Source: Thioglobus_B sp964558405
GTDB lineage: Bacteria; Pseudomonadota; Gammaproteobacteria; PS1; Pseudothioglobaceae
Direction of reading: 5' to 3'
DNA: 41,571 bases
NCBI GenBank assembly: GCA_964558405.1
Contig: CAZLDG010000012.1
Location: 1 to 41,571 of the forward strand
Shown: positions 1 to 8,695 of the stretch, piece by piece
How the letters are laid out: each line of letters opens with the position of its first letter
Numbering within the stretch: the stretch's first letter is position 1
Position numbers and translations under genes: made by a program
Notes under the pieces: generated by a model
Databases searched by the model: none
The model's input: the letters and a program-made list of their open reading frames with translations, nothing else
Told to the model about the DNA's origin: nothing

Positions 1-571
1 CATTAGAAAAACGCACCATCTCTACTGGAACAAAGTAATAAATCATCGCCAGACCTACACTGGAAAGCGCCCAGGGCAGATATTGACTCACCTCGGTCCA
101 AATACTTAAGTTAGCCAACAGTTCTGAGGCTGCAATATAGGAGCTGGCAAATAGCGATGCACCCAATAAAATCGGCCCTAAGAATAATACAAACGCATAG
201 GAGATTAACCCCTCCATCCAATGTCGATGATGTTTTTCACGCCAAATGAGATTAATGCGCTTGTCAATTTCATATAACAATAGCATCACAGCAAATATTA
301 AAAATCCAACACTAATACCAGTAATGCTTTGTGCCTGGGTGACAAAATCGGCAATATAATCTTTGGCGACATCGTAGTTTTGTGGCAATAATTGGGTAAA
401 TAGAAACTGCTCTAGATGTTGTTGCAGTTGCGAAAAATAAGGAGAAAGTGAAAAGACACTCAGCCCCAGCGTCAGTGCTGGCACTAAGGCAAACAAAGTA
501 TTGAAAGATAGGATGGCAGCGGAATCAAATCCCTCACGCTGGCCAAATCTTATCAATACTTGTTTAATCAT
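1..571 (-). CDS. yihY: YihY/BrkB family inner-membrane protein (3' end missing)
   Basis: About 190 N-terminal residues can be read; the C-terminus lies beyond the left edge. The start is the ATG at 571, whose bases overlap the TGA of the upstream ybiT gene (ATGA), so the two are probably translationally coupled. The N-terminus has the family pattern of a hydrophobic helix with an AAxLSFNTLFALVP-like segment, followed by more membrane helices and a charged loop before the second helix pair. The family (once wrongly called RNase BN) is a multi-pass inner-membrane protein of uncertain biochemical role, possibly transport. The family assignment is good; no function can be stated. Confidence 0.85.
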   Translation of the reverse strand, partial: MIKQVLIRFGQREGFDSAAILSFNTLFALVPALTLGLSVFSLSPYFSQLQQHLEQFLFTQLLPQNYDVAKDYIADFVTQAQSITGISVGFLIFAVMLLLYEIDKRINLIWREKHHRHWMEGLISYAFVLFLGPILLGASLFASSYIAASELLANLSIWTEVSQYLPWALSSVGLAMIYYFVPVEMVRFSN

Positions 572-2154
572 TGTTGTGACAATAAATAATCCTCATAATT
601 ACCGGAGTAATAATTCACACCATCTTCCTTTAGTTCAATGACTTTGGTTGACAGGGATGAGACAAACTCACGGTCGTGACTCACAAAGATTAGTGTACCC
701 TCATAATTCTCCAGTGCAAGGTTAAGTGCCTCAATCGATTCCATATCCAAGTGGTTGGTTGGCTCGTCCATCACCAAAATGTTTGGCTGTTGTAGCATTA
801 GCTTACCGAAAAGCATTCTGCCCTTCTCACCACCTGAGAGTGACTTAACACTCTTTTTAATGTCTTCCTTGCCAAAGAGCATTTTGCCCAGTACCGCGCG
901 CATATCCTGCACCTCTTGATCCTCTTTTTTGAACTGACTCATCCAGTCTAATACACTCATGTCTTGTTCAAAATCCTCAGTATGATCTTGAGCATAATAA
1001 CCAATATTGGCATTTTCACTCCACTTAAGTTTACCTTTGTCAGCTTCTAGCTCGCCAACCAATAGACGCAATAAGGTGGTTTTACCCACACCATTTTGAC
1101 CAATAATGGCCACGCGCTCACCCACTTCATAGATAAAGCTTAAGTCCTTTAATACCTCGTTATCATCAAAGCTCTTAGATAAGCCTTCAACTTCCACCAC
1201 GTTGCGATGCAACTCTTTGTCTTGATTAAAGATAATATAAGGGCTCACACGTGAAGACGGCTTCATGTCATCTAACTGAATCTTATCCAGCTGTTTAAGG
1301 CGCGAAGTCGCCTGCTTAGATTTAGAAGCATTGGCACTAAAGCGCGATACAAAGTGCTTGAGCTCTTTAATCTTAGCTTCTTTCTTGGCATTATCGGCCT
1401 GCATCTTTTCTTGAATGGCGGTTGAGGCAATCATAAAGTCGTCATAATTACCCGGAAATACATTAATCGCACCATAATCCAAATCAGCCATATGGGTGCA
1501 AACACTGTTTAAGAAGTGTCTATCGTGCGAGATAATAATCATGGTGGCTTTACGCTCCTTAAGTACGCCCTCTAACCAGCGAATCGAGTCAATATCCAAG
1601 TTGTTCGTTGGCTCATCCAGTAGTAAAATATCTGGCTCTGAAAACAGGGCTTGTGCCAATAGTACGCGCAGTTTCCAACCTGGAGCAATCTCACTCATCG
1701 GACCATAATGCTGATCCTCAGGAATATCCAAACCCAATAGCAATTCACTGGCTGAAGACTCGGCCATATAGCCATCCATCTCGGCAAATTGCATTTCCAA
1801 TTCGGCCACCTTAATACCGTCTTCCTCACTCATCTCTGGTAGAGCATAAATACGATCTCTTTCTTGCTTAATGGCCCAAAGCGCCTCATGACCCATAATC
1901 ACCGTATCGACCACGCGGAAATCTTCATAAGCAAATTGATCCTGACGCAAGATACCCAAACGCTCACCCTCAGAGACGCTAACCGTACCATGTGTTGGGG
2001 TTAGCTCACCAGTAAGAATCTTCATAAAAGTAGATTTACCACAACCGTTGGCACCAATCAGACCATAACGGTTACCTTCTTGGAACTTTAAAGAAATGTT
2101 TTCAAATAAAGGTTTTTCACCAAATTGCATGGTGATATTTGCAGTAGAAATCAT
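568..2154 (-). CDS. ybiT: ABC-F family ATPase YbiT
   Basis: A 528-residue soluble protein with two ABC nucleotide-binding domains and no membrane segment, as expected for the ABC-F class, which acts on ribosomes and translation. Walker A of domain 1 is at about residues 34-42 (GANGCGKST) with Walker B DILLLDEPTNNLD. Domain 2 has GQNGVGKTT, a normal LSGGEKGRM signature and NILVMDEPTNHLD. Domain 1 has the degenerate APGWK in place of LSGGQ, as in E. coli YbiT, and length and sequence fit YbiT closely along the whole chain. A charged linker joins the two domains. It is divergent from ftsW and overlaps yihY downstream by four bases. Confidence 0.95.
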   Translation of the reverse strand: MISTANITMQFGEKPLFENISLKFQEGNRYGLIGANGCGKSTFMKILTGELTPTHGTVSVSEGERLGILRQDQFAYEDFRVVDTVIMGHEALWAIKQERDRIYALPEMSEEDGIKVAELEMQFAEMDGYMAESSASELLLGLDIPEDQHYGPMSEIAPGWKLRVLLAQALFSEPDILLLDEPTNNLDIDSIRWLEGVLKERKATMIIISHDRHFLNSVCTHMADLDYGAINVFPGNYDDFMIASTAIQEKMQADNAKKEAKIKELKHFVSRFSANASKSKQATSRLKQLDKIQLDDMKPSSRVSPYIIFNQDKELHRNVVEVEGLSKSFDDNEVLKDLSFIYEVGERVAIIGQNGVGKTTLLRLLVGELEADKGKLKWSENANIGYYAQDHTEDFEQDMSVLDWMSQFKKEDQEVQDMRAVLGKMLFGKEDIKKSVKSLSGGEKGRMLFGKLMLQQPNILVMDEPTNHLDMESIEALNLALENYEGTLIFVSHDREFVSSLSTKVIELKEDGVNYYSGNYEDYLLSQQ

Positions 2155-2271
2155 AGCGCTTAATTTTCAGTTAAAACAAAAGCAAATATTATCCCATATG
2201 CAGGATGAATCGCTCAAGTAATAATGGTATAAATATAGACCTAAATAAAAGCCCATAAAATCCAACCCTTC

Positions 2272-3408
2272 ATGTTTGACAAAACCGGACAAAAGCCCGA
2301 TAAAAAGTTGTTTTTAACACTGCTAAGTTTATTGGTTTTTGGCTGGATTATGTCGTTCTCAGCCTCCCTGGGGCACTTTAATAGCTACGGTTATTTTATT
2401 AAGCAAACGCTATATATCTTCCTGGGACTAAGTGCCGGTCTATTGGTGCTTAAAGTACCACTGCACTTTTACAAAATTCATGCCTGGAAATTGTTTATTG
2501 TCTCTAGTATTTTGCTGTTTTTGGTTTTCCTGCCGCATCCTATTGGTTGGGAGGTGAATGGTTCGCGACGTTGGATTAACTTTGTGTTTTTTAAATTCCA
2601 ACCTTCAGAGCTGATGAAATTGGCAATGATTTTGTTTATGGCCAAATTCCTGGTAGACAAACAAACCAATGTCAGAAGTCCTTGGTTAGGGCTGGTGCAA
2701 ACACTGATTATTATCAGTTTTGCCGCCATTCCCATCATGCTGGAAACCGACTTGGGTGCCACCATTATTATTACTGCCACTGCCCTAGGAATGCTGTTTT
2801 CGGCAGGTGCTTATATGATGCCTTTTGCTTATACGGCTATCGCTATTTTGTCACTAGCCGGTCTGTATATTTACAACGACCCAGTACGCCTATCGCGCAT
2901 GACCGAGTTCTGGCAAACTGAGATTTGGCTTAATCAAAGCGATAAAGTACATCAAACCAAACAGGCATTGATTGGCATTGCCAGAGGCGATTGGACTGGC
3001 ACTGGCTTAGGTGCTGGCATTCAAAAATACTCTAAATTACCCGAGGCACATACCGATATGATCTTTGCCATTATTGGTGAAGAGTTGGGTGTGGTTGGCA
3101 TGTTGGCTGTGCTGATTCTATTTGCCTATGTGTTGGTCCGTGGTTTTGATATTGCACAAAGTGCGCTTAAAGATGGGCGAAAATACAGCTCGTATGTAGC
3201 CTTTGGTATTTGCACTTTGATGTCATTGCAAATTAGTGTTAATATTGCCATGAACTTGGCGCTAATACCTCCCAAGGGCTTTACCTTGCCACTGATTAGT
3301 TATGGCGGTTCAAGTATGATTATCTCTATTGTGGCATTTGCCATCTTGCTGAGAATTGACATGGAGTCTCGCGTTGCACATGAAAAGCGTCGAAAACACT
3401 ACCTCTAA
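2272..3408 (+). CDS. ftsW: FtsW, SEDS-family septal peptidoglycan glycosyltransferase
   Basis: A 378-residue polytopic membrane protein of the SEDS family (FtsW/RodA/SpoVE), which polymerises lipid II into glycan strands with a class B PBP at the septum. The family's catalytic aspartate is D262, in the LPEAHTDM motif of the large periplasmic loop. The RRWI...FQPSELMK stretch and the terminal PLISYGGSS motif are also present. I call it FtsW rather than RodA because it directly precedes murG, as in dcw clusters, and a second SEDS gene at 32354 sits in a rodA context. The neighbouring dcw genes (murD, murC, ftsQ) are absent. No good ribosome binding site is visible before the ATG at 2272, so the exact start is less certain. 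Confidence 0.93.
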   Translation: MFDKTGQKPDKKLFLTLLSLLVFGWIMSFSASLGHFNSYGYFIKQTLYIFLGLSAGLLVLKVPLHFYKIHAWKLFIVSSILLFLVFLPHPIGWEVNGSRRWINFVFFKFQPSELMKLAMILFMAKFLVDKQTNVRSPWLGLVQTLIIISFAAIPIMLETDLGATIIITATALGMLFSAGAYMMPFAYTAIAILSLAGLYIYNDPVRLSRMTEFWQTEIWLNQSDKVHQTKQALIGIARGDWTGTGLGAGIQKYSKLPEAHTDMIFAIIGEELGVVGMLAVLILFAYVLVRGFDIAQSALKDGRKYSSYVAFGICTLMSLQISVNIAMNLALIPPKGFTLPLISYGGSSMIISIVAFAILLRIDMESRVAHEKRRKHYL

Positions 3409-4429
3409 AGCTAAACATATTTTGATTATGGCTGGTGGTACCGGTGGGCATATTTTCCCTGCGCTGGCCATTGCCAAAGAACTTTCGATGCGAGGCGCTC
3501 AAACGTCTTGGCTGGGTGCTGACAAAGGCATGGAAAACACGCTAGTACCTAAACATAATATCCCCATACACACGGTTAGCGCAGTGGGTTTGCGTGGAAA
3601 AAACCTCTCTAGTCTGATCAAAGCCCCTTTTCTACTGACTAAAGCCCTACTACAAACCCTCAAGGTGTTTAAACAAGCAAAGCCCGACGTGGTCTTAGGC
3701 ATGGGTGGCTTTGCCTCAGGCATCGGTGGCTTGGTGGCTTGGCTACTGCGTATTCCACTGGTAATTCACGAACAAAACTCGATTGCTGGCACCACCAATA
3801 CACTGCTCAATAAACTCAGCACGCAGACTTTTCAAGCCTTTGATGGGGCTTTTGCCAACAGTGACAAGCTACAAAGCTCAGGCAACCCAGTGCTATTTCA
3901 ACCCAAGGCCAAAACCCAACGCAATAAAAAACTCAACCTATTGGTGATTGGCGGCTCGCTAGGTGCCAAGCCTATTAACGATGTCTTGGTGCAACTGAAC
4001 AATCTTAATATTAATATTCACCACCAAACCGGTAAGGCGCATCTAGAGAAGGTGCGCGAACAATATCGCTCTAAAAACGTCAAAGTTGAGGCCTTTATTG
4101 AAGACATGGCCAAAGCCTACGCCTGGGCAGATGTGGTACTGTGTCGAGCTGGTGCCATGACTATTTCTGAGCTCATGCTCTGCGGTACGGCTTCCATTCT
4201 AATTCCTCTACCACACGCCATTGATAATCATCAGTATTACAATGCTAAGATTTTGGCCGACGCAGATGCAGCCATTTTGCTAGAGCAAAAAGATTTAACG
4301 CCGCAGTCTTTGAGTGCGCTATTAGAAAACCTTGATCAAAAAAGCGCCACGCAAATGGGTGAGCGCGCCAAACAATTGGCCAGCCCTGGGGCGGCCACTA
4401 TGATTGCTAATTACTTGCTAGAGGTCTAA
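3380..4429 (+). CDS. murG: MurG, lipid II-forming GlcNAc transferase
   Basis: UDP-GlcNAc:undecaprenyl-diphospho-muramoylpentapeptide GlcNAc transferase, which converts lipid I to lipid II at the inner face of the membrane. The N-terminal glycine loop GGTGGH is at residues 19-24, followed by PALAIAKEL and the typical VLGMGGFASG and HEQNSIAGTTN motifs. The C-terminal domain has VIGGSLGA and CRAGAMTISEL (UDP-GlcNAc pocket), and PLPHAIDNHQYYNA. An earlier in-frame ATG at 3356 exists, but the ATG at 3380 gives the usual family N-terminus, so I chose it (349 aa). The gene overlaps the end of ftsW by 29 bases, which suggests coupled translation. It abuts convergent bioB with no spacer. Confidence 0.96.
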   Translation: MKSVENTTSKAKHILIMAGGTGGHIFPALAIAKELSMRGAQTSWLGADKGMENTLVPKHNIPIHTVSAVGLRGKNLSSLIKAPFLLTKALLQTLKVFKQAKPDVVLGMGGFASGIGGLVAWLLRIPLVIHEQNSIAGTTNTLLNKLSTQTFQAFDGAFANSDKLQSSGNPVLFQPKAKTQRNKKLNLLVIGGSLGAKPINDVLVQLNNLNINIHHQTGKAHLEKVREQYRSKNVKVEAFIEDMAKAYAWADVVLCRAGAMTISELMLCGTASILIPLPHAIDNHQYYNAKILADADAAILLEQKDLTPQSLSALLENLDQKSATQMGERAKQLASPGAATMIANYLLEV

Positions 4430-5383
4430 TTAGTGATGCTGATGCATGTTGATGCCCAGGCCTTTAAATAAGGCCTCATCTTTACTCTGAGTAACATTTG
4501 GCGTGGTCAGTAGCTCATCGCCATAAAACACCGAATTTGCACCGGCAAAGAAACAGCTGGCCTGCATGGTTTCACTCATATCTGTACGACCCGCTGAGAG
4601 ACGTACTACCGATTTTGGCATCAGAATTCTGGCCACAGCTACCGTACGAATAAAGTCAATATCGCTGGGTTTTTCCATGCTCTCAAACGGCGTACCAGGC
4701 ACAGGTACCAATAAGTTGATGGGTACTGAGTTTGGATGCTGGGCCATATTGGCTAGGGTTTGCAACATAGAGGCCCTATCTTGTGCGGTTTCTCCCAGAC
4801 CTAAAATACCACCACTACAGACATTAATACCGGCGTTTTGTACATGCTCAATGGTATCCAGGCGATCTTGAAATTCACGCGTGGTAATCACATTAGAGTA
4901 ATGCTCTTTTGAGGTGTCAATATTATGATTGTAATAATCCAGGCCCGCGTCTTTTAGTCTTTTAGCTTGCTCATCGCTTAACATGCCCAAAGTCACACAA
5001 GACTCCATACCCAAATCCTTAACCTCTTTAATCATGTCAATAACGATATCCAAGGATTTATCAGTGGGATTGCGCCAGGCTGCGCCCATACAAAAGCGCT
5101 CAGAACCCAACTCTTTAGCTTTTTTTGCCGCTTCTTTGACTTGCTGTACCTGCATCAGTCGTTCACGCTCTAGGCCCGAATCATGCTTGGCTGATTGTGA
5201 ACAATAAGAACAATCCTCGGGGCAGGCACCAGTTTTAATATTAAGCAATGAAGAAACCTGTACTCGATTAGGGTCAAAATTCTCACGGTGAATGCTATGC
5301 GCCTTAAACAACAAATCATTAAATGGCATCGCAAATAATTGATTGATTTCTTCCAGGCTCCAATCGTGTCGTAGTTCGCTCAT
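4430..5383 (-). CDS. bioB: Biotin synthase
   Basis: Radical-SAM enzyme that inserts sulfur into dethiobiotin, the last step of biotin synthesis. The radical-SAM cluster motif CPEDCSYC follows INxKTGA at about residue 54 of the chosen form. The family motifs RFCMGAAWRNP, YNHNIDTS, CSGGILGLGET and VRLSAGR (the [2Fe-2S] arginine) are all present. I start at the ATG at 5383, giving MSELRHDW, which aligns with typical BioB N-termini. A TTG at 5398 adds five residues and has a GAGG 11 bases upstream, so it cannot be excluded. No other bio genes are adjacent. The gene is preceded by the glnA terminator and ends flush against murG. Confidence 0.96.
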   Translation of the reverse strand: MSELRHDWSLEEINQLFAMPFNDLLFKAHSIHRENFDPNRVQVSSLLNIKTGACPEDCSYCSQSAKHDSGLERERLMQVQQVKEAAKKAKELGSERFCMGAAWRNPTDKSLDIVIDMIKEVKDLGMESCVTLGMLSDEQAKRLKDAGLDYYNHNIDTSKEHYSNVITTREFQDRLDTIEHVQNAGINVCSGGILGLGETAQDRASMLQTLANMAQHPNSVPINLLVPVPGTPFESMEKPSDIDFIRTVAVARILMPKSVVRLSAGRTDMSETMQASCFFAGANSVFYGDELLTTPNVTQSKDEALFKGLGINMHQHH

Positions 5384-5435
5384 CAGGTGTTTGTCCAAAT
5401 TAAGAATAGCCTCATTTTACATTTATTTCAGACAC

Positions 5436-5464
5436 AAAAAAGCCGTACAAAAGTACGGCTTTTT
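5436..5464 (-). terminator. Rho-independent terminator after glnA
   Basis: A perfect 8-bp stem (AGCCGTAC / GTACGGCT) with an AAAA loop is flanked by A and T runs on both sides. On the minus strand it ends in a T tract and lies 19 bases beyond the glnA stop codon, so it should end glnA transcription. The symmetry would allow bidirectional use, but no plus-strand gene feeds into it except read-through from murG across bioB. Confidence 0.9.
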
Positions 5465-5482
5465 CAGTATCTGAAAAACTAC

Positions 5483-6901
5483 TTATACACTGTAGTACAT
5501 TTCAAATTCAACTGGATGTGGTGCAGCACGTAATGCTGTTACCTCTTCCATCTTCAAATCGATGAATGAGTCAATTACCGCATCGGTAAATACACCACCA
5601 GCTTTTAGGAACTCACGATCTTCATCCAGTGCCCATAGTGCCTCATCTAGACCGCCACAAACCTTTGGAATTTCATGCTTTTCTTTCTCAGTTAGCTCGT
5701 ATAGATCCTCATCACTTGGCTTACCTGGATCAATCTTGTTCTTAATGCCGTCAAGACCGGCCATTAGCATTGCTGCAAATGATAGGTATGGGTTAGCCGT
5801 TGGATCTGGGAAACGCACTTCAATACGTGTACCTTTTGGATTTGATACAAATGGAATACGAATCGCCGCAGAACGGTTCTTCGCTGAGTAAGCTAGCATC
5901 TCTGGCGCTTCAAAACCTGGAACCAAACGCTTATAAGAGTTGGTTGATGGGTTAGTAAAGGCATTCAGTGCTCTAGCATGCTTGATAATACCGCCAATGT
6001 AGTAAAGTGCAGTTTGTGATAAGTTACCATAACCATTCTCATCGTAGAATAGGTTTACACCGTCTTTAGCGATAGACTGGTGAACGTGCATACCATTACC
6101 ATTATCAACCGCGATTGGCTTCGGCATAAACGTTGCCGTCTTACCATATAGGTGTGCTACGTTATGTACGCAGTATTTAAGAATCTGTGTCTCATCACCT
6201 TTTTTAACCATGGTGTTAAATAGTGCACCGATCTCACATTGACCTGCAGTACCCACTTCGTGGTGATGTACTTCAGTCTCAACACCCATATCTTCAATCG
6301 CGTTACACATTTGTGCACGAAGATCATGTAGTGAATCAACAGGTGGTACCGGGAAGTAACCACCCTTAATACGAGGACGGTGACCTTTGTTGCCGCCTTC
6401 TAAATCTGTACCAGACTCCCAGTTAGCTTCTTCTGAGTGAATCTCATAAAATGCTTTACCTAGACCAAAACCTGTATCCCACTTTACGCTGTCGAATACA
6501 AAAAACTCTGGCTCATTACCAAAATAAGCGGTATCACCAATACCCGAATCATTTAGATAAGCTTCAGCACGCTTTGCAATTGAACGTGGATCTTTTTCAT
6601 AACCTTGCATATCTGCAGGCTCGATAATGTCACAACGTACAATCAGTGTAGACTCTTCCATGAACGGATCCATCACACAAGCGTCTAAATCTGGCTTTAG
6701 AATCATATCTGATTCGTTAATATCTTTCCAACCTGCGATTGAAGAGCCGTCGAACATTTGACCTTCTTCGAACTTATCAGCATCAACGCTGTGCGCTGGC
6801 ACAGTTACGTGATGTTCTTTACCTTTGGTATCAGTGAAACGGAAATCAACGTATCTAACGCCGTTATCTTCCATCATTTTCATTACATCTTGAGCAGACA
6901 T
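5483..6901 (-). CDS. glnA: Glutamine synthetase type I
   Basis: ATP-dependent ligation of ammonium to glutamate, forming a cytosolic dodecamer. The 472-residue chain has the GSI motifs MFDGSSIAGW, the glutamate-binding NGNGMHVHQS, KRLVPGFEAP, and RIPFVSNPKGTRIEVRFPDPTANPY. The adenylylation tyrosine is kept: Y401 in DLYELT, equivalent to Y397 of the E. coli enzyme, so this is the GlnE-regulated GSI-beta type. A strong Shine-Dalgarno (AAAGGAG, complement of 6907-6913) precedes the ATG. It is a single-gene unit with its own terminator and a plausible promoter. GlnD in the same window supports a PII/GlnE cascade, although glnB, glnE and ntrBC are not here. Confidence 0.98.
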   Translation of the reverse strand: MSAQDVMKMMEDNGVRYVDFRFTDTKGKEHHVTVPAHSVDADKFEEGQMFDGSSIAGWKDINESDMILKPDLDACVMDPFMEESTLIVRCDIIEPADMQGYEKDPRSIAKRAEAYLNDSGIGDTAYFGNEPEFFVFDSVKWDTGFGLGKAFYEIHSEEANWESGTDLEGGNKGHRPRIKGGYFPVPPVDSLHDLRAQMCNAIEDMGVETEVHHHEVGTAGQCEIGALFNTMVKKGDETQILKYCVHNVAHLYGKTATFMPKPIAVDNGNGMHVHQSIAKDGVNLFYDENGYGNLSQTALYYIGGIIKHARALNAFTNPSTNSYKRLVPGFEAPEMLAYSAKNRSAAIRIPFVSNPKGTRIEVRFPDPTANPYLSFAAMLMAGLDGIKNKIDPGKPSDEDLYELTEKEKHEIPKVCGGLDEALWALDEDREFLKAGGVFTDAVIDSFIDLKMEEVTALRAAPHPVEFEMYYSV

Positions 6902-6921
6902 ATTTTCTCCTTTATTTGTTG

Positions 6922-6951
6922 ACTATATAGTTTGCTGACAGTCGTTGTCGG
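6922..6951 (-). promoter_or_regulatory. Candidate sigma-70 promoter of glnA
   Basis: Reading the minus strand, CCGACA is followed by 18 bases and then TATAGT, about 20 bases before the glnA start. The -10 lies in a 10-base palindrome (ACTATATAGT, 6922-6931) that might also bind a regulator. I see no convincing sigma-54 GG/GC element or NtrC box in this 138-base spacer, the longest in the window. This is a motif match only. Confidence 0.4.
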
Positions 6952-7039
6952 TAGCCTGCGCCGTTGCAAGCGAAATCTTTTGTTTTGTATTGATTGTGAC
7001 ATAAATCGCCATTAATACCAATAAAAACAGCGCCCTATT

Positions 7040-7264
7040 CTACCCTATTTTCTCTACCAGAAGGACAATCTCATCGGATTTTTCCTCCACACTCAATACC
7101 TTATGACCATGCACCTTACACCAGGCTGGAATGTCATGCAACACACCTGGGTCGGTTGCCAGCACTTCAATTAAATCCCCACTCTCCACTTGACTAATTT
7201 GCTCACCCAAACGAATCACCGGCATGGGGCATAATAGACGCTTGGTATCTAAATTAACCTTCAT
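7040..7264 (-). CDS. TusA/SirA-like sulfur carrier protein
   Basis: A 74-residue protein of the TusA family, small cytosolic proteins that carry persulfide sulfur on a conserved cysteine. The diagnostic LCPMPVIRL motif puts the active cysteine at C12. The second half has the family's DPGVLHDIPAWCKVHGHKVL segment with an extra cysteine. TusA homologues serve tRNA 2-thiouridine synthesis, molybdopterin metabolism, or sulfur oxidation; which applies cannot be told from the sequence. It overlaps the end of hemF by 11 bases and is the last gene of the xerC-tsaC-hemF unit. Paralogues (YedF, SirA-like) are hard to separate, so I give no symbol. Confidence 0.88.
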   Translation of the reverse strand: MKVNLDTKRLLCPMPVIRLGEQISQVESGDLIEVLATDPGVLHDIPAWCKVHGHKVLSVEEKSDEIVLLVEKIG

Positions 7265-8162
7265 TGATCCAATCCTGTGGTTTTAAAAACTTCTCATAGA
7301 GTTTGGCCTCGGCCGTACCCGGCTCAGGCTGATATTGATATTGCCAACGCACCAAAGGCGGCAACGACATCAAAATAGACTCGGTACGTCCACCAGTTTG
7401 CAAACCAAATAAGGTGCCGCGATCATAGACCAGATTAAACTCCACATAGCGTCCACGACGATAGAGCTGAAATTCGCGCTCACGCTCGCCAAAAGGCGTG
7501 TCTTTACGTTTTTCGACAATCGGTCGATAAGCCTTAATATAATGATTACCCACACTTTGCATAAAAGCAAAACACTGATCAAACCCACCTTGATTTAGAT
7601 CATCGAAAAACAACCCGCCAATGCCGCGTTGCTCGTCACGATGCTTTAGATAAAAATACTCATCACACCATTGTTTATACTTGGGATAAACCTCCTCACC
7701 AAATGGATCGCAAGCCGATTTAGCCATCCGGTGCCAAAAGATCGCATCCTCATCAAAGCCATAATACGGCGTTAAATCAAAACCACCACCAAACCACCAA
7801 ATCGGTTCTTCACCGGCTTTTTCGGCAATGAAAAAACGCACATTAGCATGTGAAGTGGGCACATAAGGATTTTTGGGATGAATCACCAGTGATACACCTA
7901 GGGCGGTAAAACTACGCCCTGCTAGCTCGGGACGCACTGCTGTGGCTGAAGCCGGCAAAGAATCGCCAGTGACCAAAGAGAAATTTACCCCGGCCTGTTC
8001 AAACACCGCACCATCAGTGAGCACCCGAGTTAAGCCGCCACCAGTGTTATTGGGTTTTTCCCAATGATCCTTAATAAAACTGGCCTGGGTGTCAACGGCC
8101 TCTAGTTGCTCGCAGATGTCTGCTTGCAAACCGAGTAAATAGCTTTTAATTTGTTCAATCAT
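7254..8162 (-). CDS. hemF: Oxygen-dependent coproporphyrinogen III oxidase
   Basis: A 302-residue HemF, which decarboxylates coproporphyrinogen III to protoporphyrinogen IX using O2 in the heme pathway. Recognisable family segments are GGGLTRVL near residue 40, the FTALGVSLVIHPKNPYVPTSHANVR block, WWFGGGFDLTPYYG, and GIGGLFFDDLNQGGF. Near the C-terminus comes the GRYVEFNLVYDRGT...GLQTGGRTESILMSLPP segment. The start overlaps the tsaC stop (ATGA) and its end overlaps the tusA-like gene. Its presence argues for growth with oxygen. No hemN is seen here. Confidence 0.97.
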   Translation of the reverse strand: MIEQIKSYLLGLQADICEQLEAVDTQASFIKDHWEKPNNTGGGLTRVLTDGAVFEQAGVNFSLVTGDSLPASATAVRPELAGRSFTALGVSLVIHPKNPYVPTSHANVRFFIAEKAGEEPIWWFGGGFDLTPYYGFDEDAIFWHRMAKSACDPFGEEVYPKYKQWCDEYFYLKHRDEQRGIGGLFFDDLNQGGFDQCFAFMQSVGNHYIKAYRPIVEKRKDTPFGEREREFQLYRRGRYVEFNLVYDRGTLFGLQTGGRTESILMSLPPLVRWQYQYQPEPGTAEAKLYEKFLKPQDWINEG

Positions 8163-8695
8163 CGCACTCGCTCCCCTGTTTCTAGATTGATAATTTTAGA
8201 TGCTTGAGTATTATAGTTTTTTGGCGAGATGACATAGTCCAAATCGCGGCCAAAAAATACCTTGAGTTGCAAGATGCTGGTCGCACACTCTTTGCCTGAA
8301 GTATTGGCACTGGTTGAGACCAAAGCACTATGTGTTTGCGTACATAAATCCTGAATCAAGCTATTATCAGTGAGGCGAATGGCAATGGTGGAAAATCCGC
8401 CAGTTAACAGACTGGGCGCATTCGCACTCGCCTCCAACAAATATGTGGTTGGCTCACCGCCAATGTTAATCTTATCCAACAAAGCCGGATTGGCTACGTA
8501 GGCAGCTACATAGGCAGGATCACTACTAAGTAGAATCAAGCCTTTATTGGCGGATCGACGCTTTAGATTGATAATTTTTTCCACCGCCAGCAACTCATCA
8601 GGCAAACAGCTCAGGCCTTGAATGGTATCAGTAGGAATAGAAATAACCCCGCCACGTTGGAGATATTGGGCGGCTAATGTGGTTTGAATACTCAT
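8159..8695 (-). CDS. tsaC: Threonylcarbamoyl-AMP synthase TsaC
   Basis: A 178-residue YrdC-domain protein. The family makes threonylcarbamoyl-AMP from threonine, bicarbonate and ATP for the t6A37 modification of ANN-decoding tRNAs. The N-terminal GGVISIPTDTIQGLSC segment is the nucleotide and threonine-binding signature, followed by KRRSANKGLILL and, near the C-terminus, the LVSTSANTSG motif. The length matches the short TsaC form rather than the longer Sua5, which has an extra domain. It overlaps xerC upstream and hemF downstream by four bases each, indicating coupled translation in one operon. Confidence 0.93.
   Translation of the reverse strand: MSIQTTLAAQYLQRGGVISIPTDTIQGLSCLPDELLAVEKIINLKRRSANKGLILLSSDPAYVAAYVANPALLDKINIGGEPTTYLLEASANAPSLLTGGFSTIAIRLTDNSLIQDLCTQTHSALVSTSANTSGKECATSILQLKVFFGRDLDYVISPKNYNTQASKIINLETGERVR

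Noticed and set aside
6902..7039. NtrC/sigma-54 control region of glnA
   Set aside because: I looked for GG-N10-GC and NtrC-like palindromes and found none convincing; only a short ACTATATAGT palindrome is present.
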